Below are positions 35,261 through 45,980 of a stretch of DNA of 64,000 nucleotides, piece by piece (positions within the stretch are counted from its first letter, which is position 1; every line of letters starts with the position of its first letter). Made by a program: the position numbers and the translations under genes. Origin of the DNA: Coptis chinensis (Eukaryota; Streptophyta; Magnoliopsida; Ranunculales; Ranunculaceae); contig CM027382.1 in assembly GCA_015680905.1 (NCBI GenBank), forward strand, positions 23,223,501 through 23,287,500, read 5' to 3'. The notes under the pieces are model-generated. The model made no database searches, was not told the DNA's origin, and saw only the letters and a program-made list of their open reading frames with translations.

Positions 35261-36289
35261 ATCTCAAATGCCTCACCCCATCCAACCAAACCTCATTTAA
35301 GACATTTAAGTCTAATTGATATAACCTAATAGTGTTACTCAAAGCATGGAGATGTTTACTAGCCACGTGATATTGTTCTTTCGATTGGCATTGCCCAAAT
35401 ATAAATTCTTGTGATTATTGTTTTAATTCTTGGGGTTCTCAATTTTAAAATGGAAGCGGGAGGTGTACACAAGGAGGATCTACATGAATATCTATAGGTG
35501 TTGTGACACTTGATTTGGGGTTTAAGCGAGGTTTTCTTCTTTCTTATGTGCAAATAAATTAAATTCTTGTGTTTCTCTAGGAATGCAAGCTGAAGTCGAT
35601 TTGGTGACAATGCGGTCTTGTCCATAATGCCCTAACCAATGGCTGAGAGTCCGGAGGTAATCTCTGGGATTTACATAAGCAGGTTAGAAGATAGACTTCT
35701 TTGTTTGAGATCACTAAGGTTTTCTCGAAGTAAGCACTAGTTAGTTAGTAGTCAAGCGTCAAAGTTTGGTTAAATCTATGATCTCCTATATTGTTTTGTG
35801 ACTCTTGTTTTTCTGGGGTACTTATAATTTTCTGAGATAGTGCTTATTGTATTATGGGGACTTGAAGAAAGTAAGAATTCTTCTTATGGGTGGAAACATC
35901 TTTGTCATATGTCAGATGGAAACAAAGTTAGTTACTTCTTCATGGCGGAAGTAAAGTCATTCTTGGGATATAGTAATGGAGAGTATACCTTTGAAGTGCC
36001 ACCACTTTCAAATCCAGGTGCAATAATATCAGCAAATATGGAATAACTTAAGCATAAAATGTCCTTTTATTGTAAACTTTGCTATTTTACTTGGTTGGTA
36101 GGTGTTTAGAACATCTATGTTGTTCTTCATTACTTTTTAGTTGTGGATGAATAGAAAGAATTTAATTGTTAGATCGAGTTATTGATGAATGGAAGGAATT
36201 TAATTGATACATTGTAAAGTTTGAAAAGGGTCACGGTGGCCCACATATAAAAGGGCGGAAAAACCATTTTTTAATAAATGAGAAATAAT
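35261..36289. other. No gene recognised
   Basis: A 68-codon frame at 35840-36046 (ends FEVPPLSNPGAIISAN) looks a little exon-like, with fair codon variety, but has no motif I know and no clear acceptor. The rest is AT-rich. Confidence 0.4.
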
Positions 36290-36542
36290 TAGTATGGATA
36301 GAAAATGCGTTAGGAATGTAAGATATTAGTAACGGATATATAACCCGTTAGTAATGGAAAATTAATAGCGGTTGGTAAATGTCGAAAGCGGAAAATACCA
36401 ACACTTTATCGATTTGCAAACAAGCGTTTGAAAATTAATAAGCGTTGGAAATGAATTATAGCGGTTTTATATGTCATTTGAAATTAATTTCGGAGCGTAT
36501 ATTATCCGTGACTAATTTTAATGTGAGGAAAATAAAAGCGAT
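36290..36542. mobile_element. CACTA-like sequence, left part of an interrupted element
   Basis: Repeated words TAACGGATAT, CCGTTAGTAATGG and GCGTTGG occur as in CACTA subterminal regions. The expected outer CACTACACC end was not found to the left. A Ty3/gypsy element is inserted after gcgat at 36538-36542. The other half continues at 41803-41914. Confidence 0.6.
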
Positions 36543-37002
36543 TGTTTTGATTCCACCTACGTGTGACGTCCATTATTAGGAGTCTCCATTTTATTAGTTT
36601 TAATCGATAGGGCTAAAACCAATTTGCAATACCATAGATCAATGTATAGGCCCATTAACTCGTAATACGTCTAAGGCTGAACCTTAGCCGCGTGGCTTGC
36701 CACTAATGTACGTTGATTTATGTCAGTTCATTTCTTATCAAAGAGATAATTATCGGATGAGGTTATAGTCTACTCAGCTACAAGATTACTTGAGCTACAA
36801 TGACTCTCTATTCTACCTATATAAATACCAAAGCTGGTTTCATTAGGAACCTACGTTGAAACTTGATCCACTGGGAATAGATCTTGGAGTGCGTAGGCGA
36901 CCATTATTTGGTTTCGGTTTATCTCCCTCAACATCAAATTCCTCTGTTTCTTAGTCGTTCTTTACCATTGCTCGTTGTGTTGAGGCGGTTTATTGCGAAA
37001 CA
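36543..37002 (+). mobile_element. 5' LTR of the second Ty3/gypsy element
   Basis: Starts TGTTTTGATTCCACC and ends ...TTATTGCGAAACA. It contains a TATA-like 'ctatataaatacc' near 36817. Compared with the 3' LTR it differs by numerous substitutions and small indels, so the insertion is not recent. Confidence 0.88.
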
Positions 37003-37020
37003 TAATTGGCGCCCGTCGTG
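37003..37020 (+). promoter_or_regulatory. Primer binding site of the second element
   Basis: TAATTGGCGCCCGTCGTG directly follows the LTR-terminal CA. It has the same TGGCGCC core as the first element (7729-7747), which supports membership of the same lineage. Confidence 0.65.
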
Positions 37021-37429
37021 GGGAATTTAAATTTATTATCCGCGTGAAACAATCAAGATGGTAAGCCTGAAAGCGGACCAAATGATCGACATATTCCTCC
37101 TGCTAATAATACTACTTCATGACCACCGAAATTCAAATCGGCGATACAAGAACCATTGAACAATCAAGTTGCTCCTAGTTGTAGGATCAATTCGCACACA
37201 TCAATTGTAGCGGTAACTTACGCCCACCGCCTCTGCCACCACCACGCAAAAGGCAATACAACGCGGGCACCAACCTAACGGTTTTGCAACAAGAAAATTG
37301 ACAAATCGGTAATCCTCCATGCGGTCCGCCGTTTATCCATGTCGATCGCCGGTTGACATGGATATGGGCGTGGACATTACTCTCCACCAACTAGCGAAAA
37401 AGCGTCACGAAAGAAAGTATAAGGAAAAA

Positions 37430-38050
37430 CTTCATCCTAGATTAGACCGACTGACGGGGAAGGCCGACGCTCCATTTCGCGGAAAATCGCCATCTAGGAC
37501 AAGTCCGTCCGGCGAGGGAAAAAAGGCGTCATAGAAGTATAAGGAAAAACTTCATCCCGGGCCCGGACCACGCGACCGAGGGAAAGGCCGACCTCGCCAG
37601 GATTCGAAAAATGCGCCATCTTAGAAAGGTCCGTCGAACGGGGAAAAAGCGTCACGGAAGAAAGTATAAGGAAAAACTTCATCGGAGATGGGCCAGGCGA
37701 CGGGGAAGGCCGACCTCCGCAATTCTGAAAATCATGCATCCTAGACGAGTCCGACCCAGGTAGGGAAAGAAGGCGTTATGGAAGAAAGTATAAGGAAAAC
37801 CTTCATCCTAAGACTGGATCGACCCCACTTGAGGAAGGCCAACCTCGCAGATTTGAGAAAATTGTCATCCCGGCGGTCCCAGCCGGACAAGGAAAGAAGG
37901 TGTCACTGAAGAAGAAAATATAAAGAATACCAATATCCCAAACGAGGCCGACTGGCGGGGAAGGTGACCTCGTCAACCTTTGAGGAAAATCGTCATCCTA
38001 GACGAATCCGATTCGATAAGGAAGAAGGAAGGTGTCCGCGAGGAAGCAAC
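37430..38050 (+). repeat. Tandem repeat block, ~110-125 bp unit, about five copies
   Basis: Units begin 'agtataaggaaaaacttcat' and go on with 'ggaaggccgacctcg' and 'aaaatcgtcatcctagacga'. Copies vary by small indels, mostly at CG-rich words. It sits in the gag-proximal part of the element and codes for nothing recognisable. Confidence 0.8.
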
Positions 38051-38294
38051 TAGAGGGAAGACCATAATCCCAAACAAACTACCGACCTAGATAGGCTGGT
38101 TACATGCAAAGAAAAACAATCTCGTAGGATCTGAAAGTGTGTACCGCCTAAAATCTCTAACTCTTGTAAGAGGTAATGGCCAGTGTCATCTTCCACATAG
38201 GCTCGGCCAGAGGGATGCATACGTTTAAATCTTCTGGATGAAATGGATTTCACTCTTCCAATACAATTTTTTCCATCTGGCTGGGAAAAATAAT

Positions 38295-38640
38295 GTAAAA
38301 CTTATATCGATGATATAGTCGTTAAATCGAAGGATACTGGTGATCATCTTTCCGATCTTCAACTTGTTTTTGATAGGCTTAACAAGTATGACATGAGACT
38401 CAATCCTGCCAAATGTTCTTTTTGCCTCTCTTCCAGATAAATTTCTGGGATACCTCATGACTCGTAGAGGTATTGAGGCTAATCCTGATCAGATACGCGC
38501 CGTTATTGATATGCCATCACCAAAAAATAAGAAGGAAATTTAACGACTTATTAATCGGCTTGCCGCTCTTCATAGATTTATTTCTAAATATTCCGATCGT
38601 TGTCATCCCTTCTTCCAGACTTTAAAGAGGCAACTTAGAA
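38295..38640 (+). pseudogene. Reverse transcriptase remnant of the second element
   Basis: The plus strand encodes YIDDIVVKSK near 38303, then HLSDLQLVFDRLNKYDMRLN and PAKCSF. After a stop and frame change the reading gives RGIEANPDQIRA, and then a RLNGRLAAL...RFISK-like part. These are the palm-to-connection segments of Ty3 RT. The N-terminal half is missing. Confidence 0.8.
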
Positions 38641-39014
38641 CATTGATTGTGAGATGGCATTGCAACAAGCGAAGAAATACTTGGTCGGTCCTCTATATTG
38701 ACAAAGTCCTTCAACCGGTCAACCTAGTGGCATATACATGGCAGCTACAAACTCAAGCTTTTTAGTGATGTTCTTTTCATTGATGATAGTAGACCCGTCT
38801 TTTTTTATCAGAATCAAGTAGATTAGCCGAATGGAAAAGTTATCTTAATGCATATAGCAATGTCTTTGAAAGTTGTACTACTGAAAAAGGATATGCTCTG
38901 GTTTCTTTGATAGCTGATTTTTCGATTGATGATTCTCCTATTGACGATTTCTTGTGCCAGGAAGAATCTATGGAAGGCATTCGCCCGCTAACCAATCGAC
39001 AAAAAGACTAACAT

Positions 39015-39325
39015 GAAAACGCAATTCTAATCCCATTGACCTATGTATTGTTTACTCAGATGGCTCCTATAGTAAATCTGGGTCTAGAATTGGATGTGTT
39101 TTTGTTAAACCCGGCGGAAAAAGATTGAGAAATCTGTGCGACTTGGCTTCGCCGCTTCAAATAACGGCCGAATTATGAGGGATGTCATTTTGTGCCTTGA
39201 GAACAACTTTGATTTGGGGGCCGAAAGCTCGGTTATACACGGATTCTCGCCTTTGTTTGCCAATCAGTTTGGTGGGTCTTTGGAAGCAAGAGATGGCGTA
39301 TGGCGGCTTATCTTAGTTTGATACA
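39015..39325 (+). pseudogene. Archaeal-type RNase H remnant of the second element
   Basis: The plus strand reads DLCIVYSDGSYSKSGSRIG (first catalytic Asp, 39033-39095), then VRLGFAASNN at 39136, FDLGAES, VANQFGG-like ANQFGGSLEARDG. The order and SNN motif match the second RNase H of Tat elements, as in the first element at 2966-3540. Frames shift twice. Confidence 0.75.
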
Positions 39326-39429
39326 TAGTCTTGCTTTCGGCAATTTGATAACATCTCTATTACTCAAAGACCGAAATGACATCGTCATGCAGATTCATTG
39401 GCTTGTCTCTCCGTCGCCGTTTGAGGCGA

Positions 39430-39960
39430 AGGGTCAAGACACATCACTTTTGCGATCATCTTTTCATCGGTCTAAGTTTGAGCGTTTTACGCTTCTTAGT
39501 TCATTACTATCATTACGAAAAAATCGTGAAGTTACCACATTTAAAACCGTCGGCTTAAGTTTGAACGGCTTTTCGGCTTTCGCTTAGTTTATTACTATTA
39601 TTACAAAAAAATCGGACGGTTTACCACATTTAGCCGTCGGCAAGTTTGAACGGCACTACGCTCACTTAGTTCATTACTATCATTACGAAAAAATCGGCCG
39701 GTTACCACATTTAGGTTAAAATGACAGGGTCTTTTGAACGCTTTTTACGCTCGCTTTTTCATTACTATCATTCACGAAAAATCGTGAAGTTACCACATTT
39801 AGCTTTGTCGGTCTAAGTTTGAACGCTTTTTCATTTCGCTTAGTCATTACTATCGCTACAACAAAATCTGAAGGCGTTACTACGTTTAACCCGTAGCGAT
39901 CTAAGTTTGAACGGCTTTACGCCGCTTAGTCCGTTACTATCACTACGACAATATCCGACT
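39430..39960 (+). repeat. Tandem repeat block, ~90 bp unit, about six copies
   Basis: The unit combines 'ggtctaagtttgaacg', 'gcttagttcattactatcat' and 'tacgaaaaaatcgtgaagtt' 'accacattta'. Later copies lose bases around CG. It lies where integrase would be expected, so the repeat block seems to have replaced coding sequence. Confidence 0.85.
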
Positions 39961-40329
39961 AAGTCATCGCGTTTTCGTTTTGTTAGTTGAAGTTGAGCGT
40001 TTTACACTCGCTTAATCTAATTTTGCCGAGTTAAGTTAGCGTGGGGGATTTTTTTCTCTACATGGGGGCCTCTCGTTCTATTTCATTTCAACCGCATAAA
40101 TCTACAACATTGTCAGTTTTCCGCAGGTATATTATATGACACAACAACAATATTCAATAACTGACCCATCTTTATTTTTATTTTTCATCAAAAGAAGTTT
40201 TAGCTCTATGATATTACATTCACACAATCACCTAATCAATTGTCTTACGGTTGTTCGATTAAATCTTCATTTTCTTTTTCGAAATCTGCATTCGCTTCGC
40301 TTAGCGCTTTCGGTTAACTATTTTCCGCA

Positions 40330-40700
40330 GTCATTATTTTTTCTAAGGTATTCTGCCGATCTTTCTACGAAAAATTTTCGTCAACGTCGTTATTTTTTCT
40401 AAGGCATTGTGCCGATCTTTTCTCTCTGAAAAATTTTACGGCGAAAATTTTAAATAAAATTTCATTATTTTTTCTAAGACATTGTGCCGATCTTTCTACG
40501 AAAAATTTTCCGAGTGAAAATTTTCGTCAGCTTCATTATTTTTTCTAAGGCATTGTGCCGATCTTTCTACGAAAAATTCTCCGAGCAAAAATTTTCGTCA
40601 GCGTCATTATTTTTTCTAAGGTATTCTGCCGATCTTTCTACGAGAATTTTTCCGAACGAAAATTTTCATCAGCGTCATTATTTTTTTTAAGGCATTAAGC
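40330..40700 (+). repeat. Tandem repeat block, ~65-70 bp unit, about five copies
   Basis: The unit is 'cattattttttctaaggcat' + 'tgtgccgatctttctacgaa' + 'aaattttccgagcgaaaatt' + 'ttcgtcagcgt'. It is a second, unrelated array in the 3' part of the element. A (TTA)n run follows at about 40805-40833. Confidence 0.85.
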
Positions 40701-41323
40701 CGAACTTTCTGAGCGAAACTTTCCGAGGCTCGTACAACCGTCGTTTCTCCGTGCGGCAAAAATTCGCATGAAGTTAACTTTCTAAGCGAAATCTTTATTC
40801 AGCTTATTTATTATTATTATTATTATTATTATTTTTTCTCACATTTTAAATTAAGTGCTTATCACTTCCTAATCCGAATTTAAATTCGTTGCATGAATGT
40901 GGTTATCACTTCCTACCTTTGTTTTATCTCTTTATCTCCTTTGTTCACCCCTCTCACCAACTAGTGGGTGTGCCACTATAGCCCAACCACTTCTATTGAA
41001 AGGAATCCATTATTATTAATGCTAGATCTGCCAATCCGGATTAAAAATTGGTTTTCTTTATCGATTTTTTGTCACCTATTTTCATTCGTGTTTCACCCTC
41101 TATCAATTAATTACATTGCAGCCTCATATAAATTAGTTTAAAATTATTTAACACACAATTTTTCAGGCATTTTTCTTGACATTCCATTTTTCTATCATTT
41201 CCTTTAAGCATGATATTTCGCTTATACACTACACTCACGCTTACTCTTTTCTTATTCCAAGTTTTCCTTGATTTTTCTTCTCTTCTTTGCCATGTGAACT
41301 TTGTTCGCATGACAAAGAGGGGG

Positions 41324-41336
41324 CGGTGTTCGACCC
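41324..41336 (+). promoter_or_regulatory. Polypurine tract of the second element
   Basis: AAAGAGGGGGCGG lies directly before the 3' LTR, the place where the plus-strand primer for reverse transcription is made. One C interrupts it. Confidence 0.6.
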
Positions 41337-41797
41337 CACCTACGCGGGCAAACGTCCATTATTAGGGGTCTCCATTTTATTCGTTTAATCGACAGGGCTA
41401 AAGCCCAATTTGCAATATCATAAATCAATGTACAGGCCCATTAACTCATGTGTCTAAGGCTGAACCTTAGTCACATGGCTTGCCACTAATGTACATTGAT
41501 TTATGTCCAGATTCATTTCTTATCAAAGAGATAATTATCAGATGAGAGTTATAGTCTACTCAAGCTACAAGATTACTTGAGCTACAATGACTCTCTATTC
41601 TACCTATATAAATACCAAACTGGTTTTCATTAGGAACTACGTTGAAACTTGATCCCTAGAGAATAGATCTCTTGGTACGTGAGGGCAACCATTATTTAGT
41701 TCAGGCTTCATCTCCTTCAACATCAAATTCCTCTGTTTCTTAGTGCGTTCTTTACCATTGCTCTTTCGTTGTGTTGAAGCGGTTTATTGCCGAAACA
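41337..41797 (+). mobile_element. 3' LTR of the second Ty3/gypsy element
   Basis: Starts TGTTCGACCCCACC and ends ...TTATTGCCGAAACA, matching the 5' LTR along its whole length. It is followed by gcgac, the near-copy of gcgat before the 5' LTR. Confidence 0.88.
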
Positions 41798-41802
41798 GCG
41801 AC

Positions 41803-41914
41803 TAATATCCGTTATTGTCGATTGTCACGCTTTTGTGTCAACGCAAGATAACCGTTACTAATATTTTTAGTGACGGATGCATATCCGTTACAAACCAGTC
41901 CATATGGTGTAGTG
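41803..41914. mobile_element. CACTA-like sequence, right part and terminus
   Basis: Continues the sequence interrupted at 36542, with TATCCGTTATTG, AACCGTTACTAATA and GTGACGGATGC. It ends CATATGGTGTAGTG at 41914, an inverted CACTACACCATATG terminus. Confidence 0.65.
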
Positions 41915-41918
41915 TATA

Positions 41919-42083
41919 CCCTAAAAGATTAATTTAAAATGTTAAAATTAAATCCCCAATACATGGATTAAATGATACAACTGAAATTGATTCAAGGAAA
42001 TTGACACTTTGGAATAGACAATAAATTAAATCAGTGAGTGAAAATTGATCATGATAAAATTATCGAGTTTACCCCATTTTATA
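41919..42083. repeat. Direct repeat of 45519-45980 lacking ~300 bp
   Basis: Starts ccctaaaagattaatttaaa and matches 45519-45605 closely. At 'aaggaaattga' it jumps to 'cactttggaatagacaataa', which in the other copy is about 300 bp further on (45907). A 33-bp tandem duplication follows at 42071-42136. The two copies bracket the RPC9-like fragment. Confidence 0.85.
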
Positions 42084-42136
42084 AATACGACCTAACCAAA
42101 GGAACCCCATTTTATAAATACGACCTAACCAAAGGA
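42071..42136. repeat. 33-bp perfect tandem duplication
   Basis: 'accccattttataaatacga' + 'cctaaccaaagga' occurs twice head to tail with no change, a very recent slippage or repair event. Confidence 0.95.
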
Positions 42137-43020
42137 ATCTTTGTATGGTCTCGAGAACTTCATAAAAGCTTCTTATAACTTTGTTTTTCCTTTTATCATG
42201 TCGGCAAAGGGAAAAATGACCTTTTAATGGCTTTTAAATGTGTGATTGCATTTAGCTGCCATAGTTGAGATAATAGCCCTTGGGTTATTCCCGGTCGGGT
42301 CGAAGCACCGCAAAAATACGAAGGGATAGCCAGTGTTGAAAACACTGTGCCTTAAACCTAGACAATATTTAGCCCTCCACTTCACCACCATCTAAAATGG
42401 GTTTTATAGATACCCTGTACGTAAAAGCTCAAAACCACTGTCATTGCATGATCACTGTGGACCATACACATTTAACAACTATATGCTTGAAACCCTGGTA
42501 ATTTAGAGACAACACCGATCGCCAAAAGTGAAGTGGACTTTGGTCAGATCAAACAATGTAAAAGTGCAACTCAACACTTTGCGCAATTTTATCTGTGAGT
42601 TTTGGTTTGGCAAATTGCACCCTCTAGAATGGTAGCCCGAACAACTGATCTCACCCTTTTCATGGAAAAAACAAATTTGAAGAGAAACTACTGATACTTG
42701 AAAGAAAGGTCAACTCAGTAATCGTTAAAACCTAAAAAGACTTGGAAGACAGAAAAACAAAATCCCGTCAAATTGCACTAACAAACATTTTATTACATTT
42801 GAACAACAAAGTTCGATCAACAAAATTACTTAAAAGAGTATGCTGAGCACATATTTAAATACATAGCTTTACATCAATAGGTTTCAACATACATACAATA
42901 AACGCACAGACAAACATTAAAGAGAACATCTCGTCTAACTATTATTTATGAGACCTTCGTTCTCAGAACCATCTTATCGTCTGGGACTTTCACTTTCATC
43001 GCCCTTAAACTGTACAAAAA
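42137..43020. other. No gene recognised
   Basis: AT-rich with short open frames only. Sequence downstream of the RPC9-like fragment (on its strand) could include 3' UTR, but no motif shows this. Confidence 0.4.
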
Positions 43021-43530
43021 CATTTCACATCAACTGTAAGTGTGGCGATAATTTCATGCCACATAAAGATATATAGTAACAGTAGAAAAAAGATAGAGTC
43101 TGCACTGAGTCCTGATCCTCAATAGTTTCTACAGTCTCCTCATCCGTCCCTCCGGGCTTTGTTGAAGAGGGCAACACCGCTTCCATTGCTTCCCCACGAT
43201 CGGCAACATCTTCTCGTAACATCCTCATCCGTCCCTTCAGTTTCCTCGAGCAGGCAACATCTCAATTATCATTTTCACCAAAGCTTCATCTTCATTGCCC
43301 ATACGTTGTTCACGGTTTTCTACAATCGCCAGAAGGACACAAACATATTAGAAATTTTATATGAAGGCGGTGAAGGATCACAAACTCAATGAAAGTAAGC
43401 TTCCCACATAGCTGAACACACGTAGTACACACACACACACAACAACAACAACACCAGACCATCTCACCTATTAAATACCCTAATTTATCAACATGAAAAC
43501 ACGGGTTGAATCGGATGTCCCCTAATTGGG

Positions 43531-43716
43531 CTATGATATAAAAAGATTTGTCAAACTCTTGAAATTTTCAATTCTTGTTATATTTTCATGTCGGGCCTCA
43601 GAGGGAATGGCAATCAAGTTAGTACTATGTCTGAATCTATGGAACATGTACTCTGTTAAATTTTTACCAACCGCAAAGGCCCCGCTTATATCCAGATGAA
43701 CTTCTAAAGTCTGCAT
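43531..43716 (-). other. 61-codon open frame, unidentified
   Basis: MQTLEVHLDISGAFAVGKNL... lies between RPC9-like exons 3 and 4 on the same strand. It shows no motif I recognise and no obvious splice sites. It could be intron sequence by chance. Confidence 0.2.
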
Positions 43717-44469
43717 TAGATCCTAAACGGTAAAATACACTATGACCTTACAATCGGATGCTTATGATGATAAACACCATTAGGAATCACTAATTAAGAC
43801 TGACTTTGGCTACTTGAAACGGGACAAACAGTACTTTTTATACAATCTGCAGTCCTCGTGGATTTTCCGGCCAATACAATGAATAGCTACAGATCAAGAT
43901 ATGCTCAAGAAGTCCAAATAACATAACATAAGTTTCACCACACTCGTGTAGACAAACTTGGATCTATGAACAACTAAATTCCAAGTGACAAAAATTTGAA
44001 CAAAAATTGATGGCGGTTTATTGACCTCATAACAAAGAAAGTAACACCTTAGAACTCGACTTTTTCCCCGAGTTTATAAGAGTAAGTGGTAACTTTTGAA
44101 TAAAATCAGTTGAAGTGAACGGTGAATTAGAAGTGGTTAATGTTGAACTTGAGCAACGGTGAATCAGCGTATGTAGTAGCATTATGAAAATTGTCTTAGT
44201 CCATAATATTGCAAAACAATAACACACTAACAAATATGACAAAAGAAAAGAAACTTGCACACTATCAAAATTAGCTTATTGAAATCGATTTCAGCAAGAG
44301 AAGGTCTCGATTTCAAACACGTAATTAGGTCCGATATTAATAACGTTAACTTTCTCAGCTTTTGCAAGATCAAATTTTACGCAACTTGTCAAAAACTCAT
44401 CAATACTTTCTCTTGTTTGATTGCGAGCAACACTTTGAACCTAACATGAAAAACCATTAAAACAAACTT

Positions 44470-45117
44470 TTTTTTTTTTGCTAAAGGTAACTTGTATTAA
44501 GCAAAAAGTGGGGTTACATGAACAATTACAAGTGATCAGAGATCTTATATCATATAGAGTGGAAGCACTACTGTGCAAGTCCCCTCAATACATTTTACGA
44601 ACCAAATCTGAAGTATGTAGTGTTAGGGTCTTCAATCCTCAAGATAAAGTCTGCTCGAGAGTTCCACCATTGTTTTACCCCTTTGGGTAATGAAGCTCCT
44701 TTCCTAGCACAAGAGTCGGCTGAGAAATTTGTTTCTCGCCATGTAGATGAAGTGAGAAGCCACTCCATTTTGTGTCTTGCTTGTTCCCAAGCAGCCTTGC
44801 ACTGCCAATGGACTTTATTTGTGTTGAAAGCTGCTGCCGCTGAAGAGGAGTCTGTTTGAATCCAAAGCCTGGTCCAGCCGAGCTCTATTGCCTTTGTTAT
44901 GCATTCAACAATTGCTTTGCATTCTGCGACATAGCATGTACACACCCCTAGTCCTCCTATCAGAGTACCATGTACCACCCCATTGTTGTCCCTGAATATA
45001 ACTCCCCACCCTGCCAGCCCATGATTTCCTCTACTCGAGCCATCTGTGTTTGCTTTCATAATGTTTGGAGGAGGGGGAAGCCAGTAACATTCATGTATCT
45101 TTGGAGCCTTTCTTGGT
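44470..45117 (-). mobile_element. 5'-truncated LINE insertion with 15-bp target duplication
   Basis: A 648-bp segment is flanked by perfect copies of cattaaaacaaactt (44455-44469 and 45118-45132). Its 3' end on the minus strand carries a short A-tail (T-run ending 44479). It holds only the 3' end of a LINE ORF2, namely its RNase H domain. This is the structure left by target-primed reverse transcription. It lies in intron 2 of the RPC9-like sequence. Confidence 0.93.
44595..45087 (-). CDS. LINE ORF2 C-terminal RNase H domain (RVT_3 type), open
   Basis: The open frame reaches upstream of the first ATG (45059) to a stop near 45105; it includes APKIHECYWLPPPP before MKANTDGSSRG. RNase H acidic residues are all visible: Asp in ANTDGSSRG, Glu in YVAECKAIVE, Asp in IQTDSSSA and Asp in NFSADSCARKG. 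No stop interrupts the ~160 residues. RT and endonuclease are missing because of the 5' truncation, so it is a partial transposon protein that is unlikely to be expressed as such. The intact frame fits the fresh look of the insertion. Confidence 0.8.
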
Positions 45118-45518
45118 CATTAAAACAAACTTAATTAACAACAGAATCACAAAAAACAACTCTTATTAGTACTATTATTTGAACAGAAAATCTAAAACAC
45201 ACTTGGAACTCAGTTGGAGCTACATTGGCAATAACTCGAGTGGGGTCCCTTGATGCGCCTCTAGATTGTAAAAAATCAAGAACTTCAAAATTTGTAAGTG
45301 CCCCAGCATTGGTTTGCAATCTACATGTATGTGTAGATGAAACTTTGAGAATTAAGCAAACTTATTAAACCACAGTGAAAGTGTGCGAAAGTAGGAACAT
45401 ACATCTTCATAATAGCTTGTACGGAGATTGAATATTTTGAAATCGAACCCATTAGAGGTCACATATTATGACTCCGTGAAATCACTCGGACCATAAACAT
45501 TGCTTGCCTTCGTAATAT

Positions 45519-45980
45519 GCCCTAAAAGATCATTTTAAAATGTTAAAATTAAATCCCCAATACATGGATTAAATGATACAACTGAAATTGATTCAAGGAA
45601 ATTGAAAATGAATTAGGTTTGGGATAAGGTATGGAGTTAGAATTAAAATTGCATTTAGTGGTGATCTGCAAGAATGAACTCGAATTCCCACAAAACCATT
45701 ATCACCTTCAATTGATAAACTCAGTAACAAATAGAAATTGAATAGAGTGATCGCAAAACATCGGGTCAAACACAAATCAAACACCATAATATACTCACTT
45801 GATGCTTCAAGCACGTCAATTTGCAACACCTTTAATAATGTGTACAATAATGTCGTCTTTTCACGTCCCTTTAAATCAACCAAATCCATCTATTCAACCT
45901 AGTAATCACTTTGGAATAGACAATAAATTAAATCAATGAGTGAAAATTGATCATGATAAAGTTATCGAGTTTACCTCATT
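45519..45980. repeat. Direct repeat partner of 41919-42083, with an exon-like insert
   Basis: Outer parts 45519-45605 and 45907-45980 match 41919-42083. The middle 300 bp carries on the minus strand ATGGATTTGGTTGATTTAAA (45889), encoding MDLVDLKGREKTTLLYTLLK and VLQIDVLEAS, and ending at a consensus donor (tcaa|gtgagtat). I do not recognise that protein. It would lie just upstream of the RPC9-like exon 1. Confidence 0.7.

Larger units (their letters stand above)
36543..41797 (+). mobile_element. Ty3/gypsy (Tat-like) retrotransposon with both LTRs
   Basis: LTRs of 460 and 461 bp bound the element. Flanks gcgat (36538-36542) and gcgac (41798-41802) are a 5-bp target duplication with one change. 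The 5' LTR is followed by TAATTGGCGCCCGTCG, a primer binding site, and the 3' LTR is preceded by a purine tract. Inside are gag-like debris, a tandem repeat block, RT and second RNase H remnants, and two more tandem blocks. Integrase is absent, and at 5.26 kb it is short for the lineage. It is a deleted, non-autonomous copy. Confidence 0.88.
43025..45410 (-). pseudogene. RPC9: RNA polymerase III subunit RPC9-like, broken gene
   Basis: RPC9 (CRCP/Rpc17) belongs to the Pol III stalk. Exon 1 (45410-45403) and exon 2 (45320-45203) join at clean GT-AG sites to encode MKILQTNAGALTNFEVLDFL and on to VAPTEFQ, 42 residues that match the N-terminus closely. Exon 3 (44440-) gives VQSVARNQTRESIDEFL and LAKAEKVNVINI, then about 25 extra bases shift the frame into a stop at 44291; RPSLAEIDFNKL follows in another frame. 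Exon 4 (from 43319) gives NREQRMGNEDEALVKMIIEM and stops, though an acidic tail continues in another frame. The VYDYL segment expected between exons 2 and 3 was not found. A LINE sits in intron 2. Probably non-functional. Confidence 0.75.

Noticed and set aside
37319..37739. Open frames across the tandem block of the second retroelement
   Set aside because: Low-complexity products of the DNA period, with no gag domain.
42285..42310. Small palindrome cccggtcggg as a Helitron hairpin
   Set aside because: Stem is only 4 bp and no CTRR terminus lies at the right distance.
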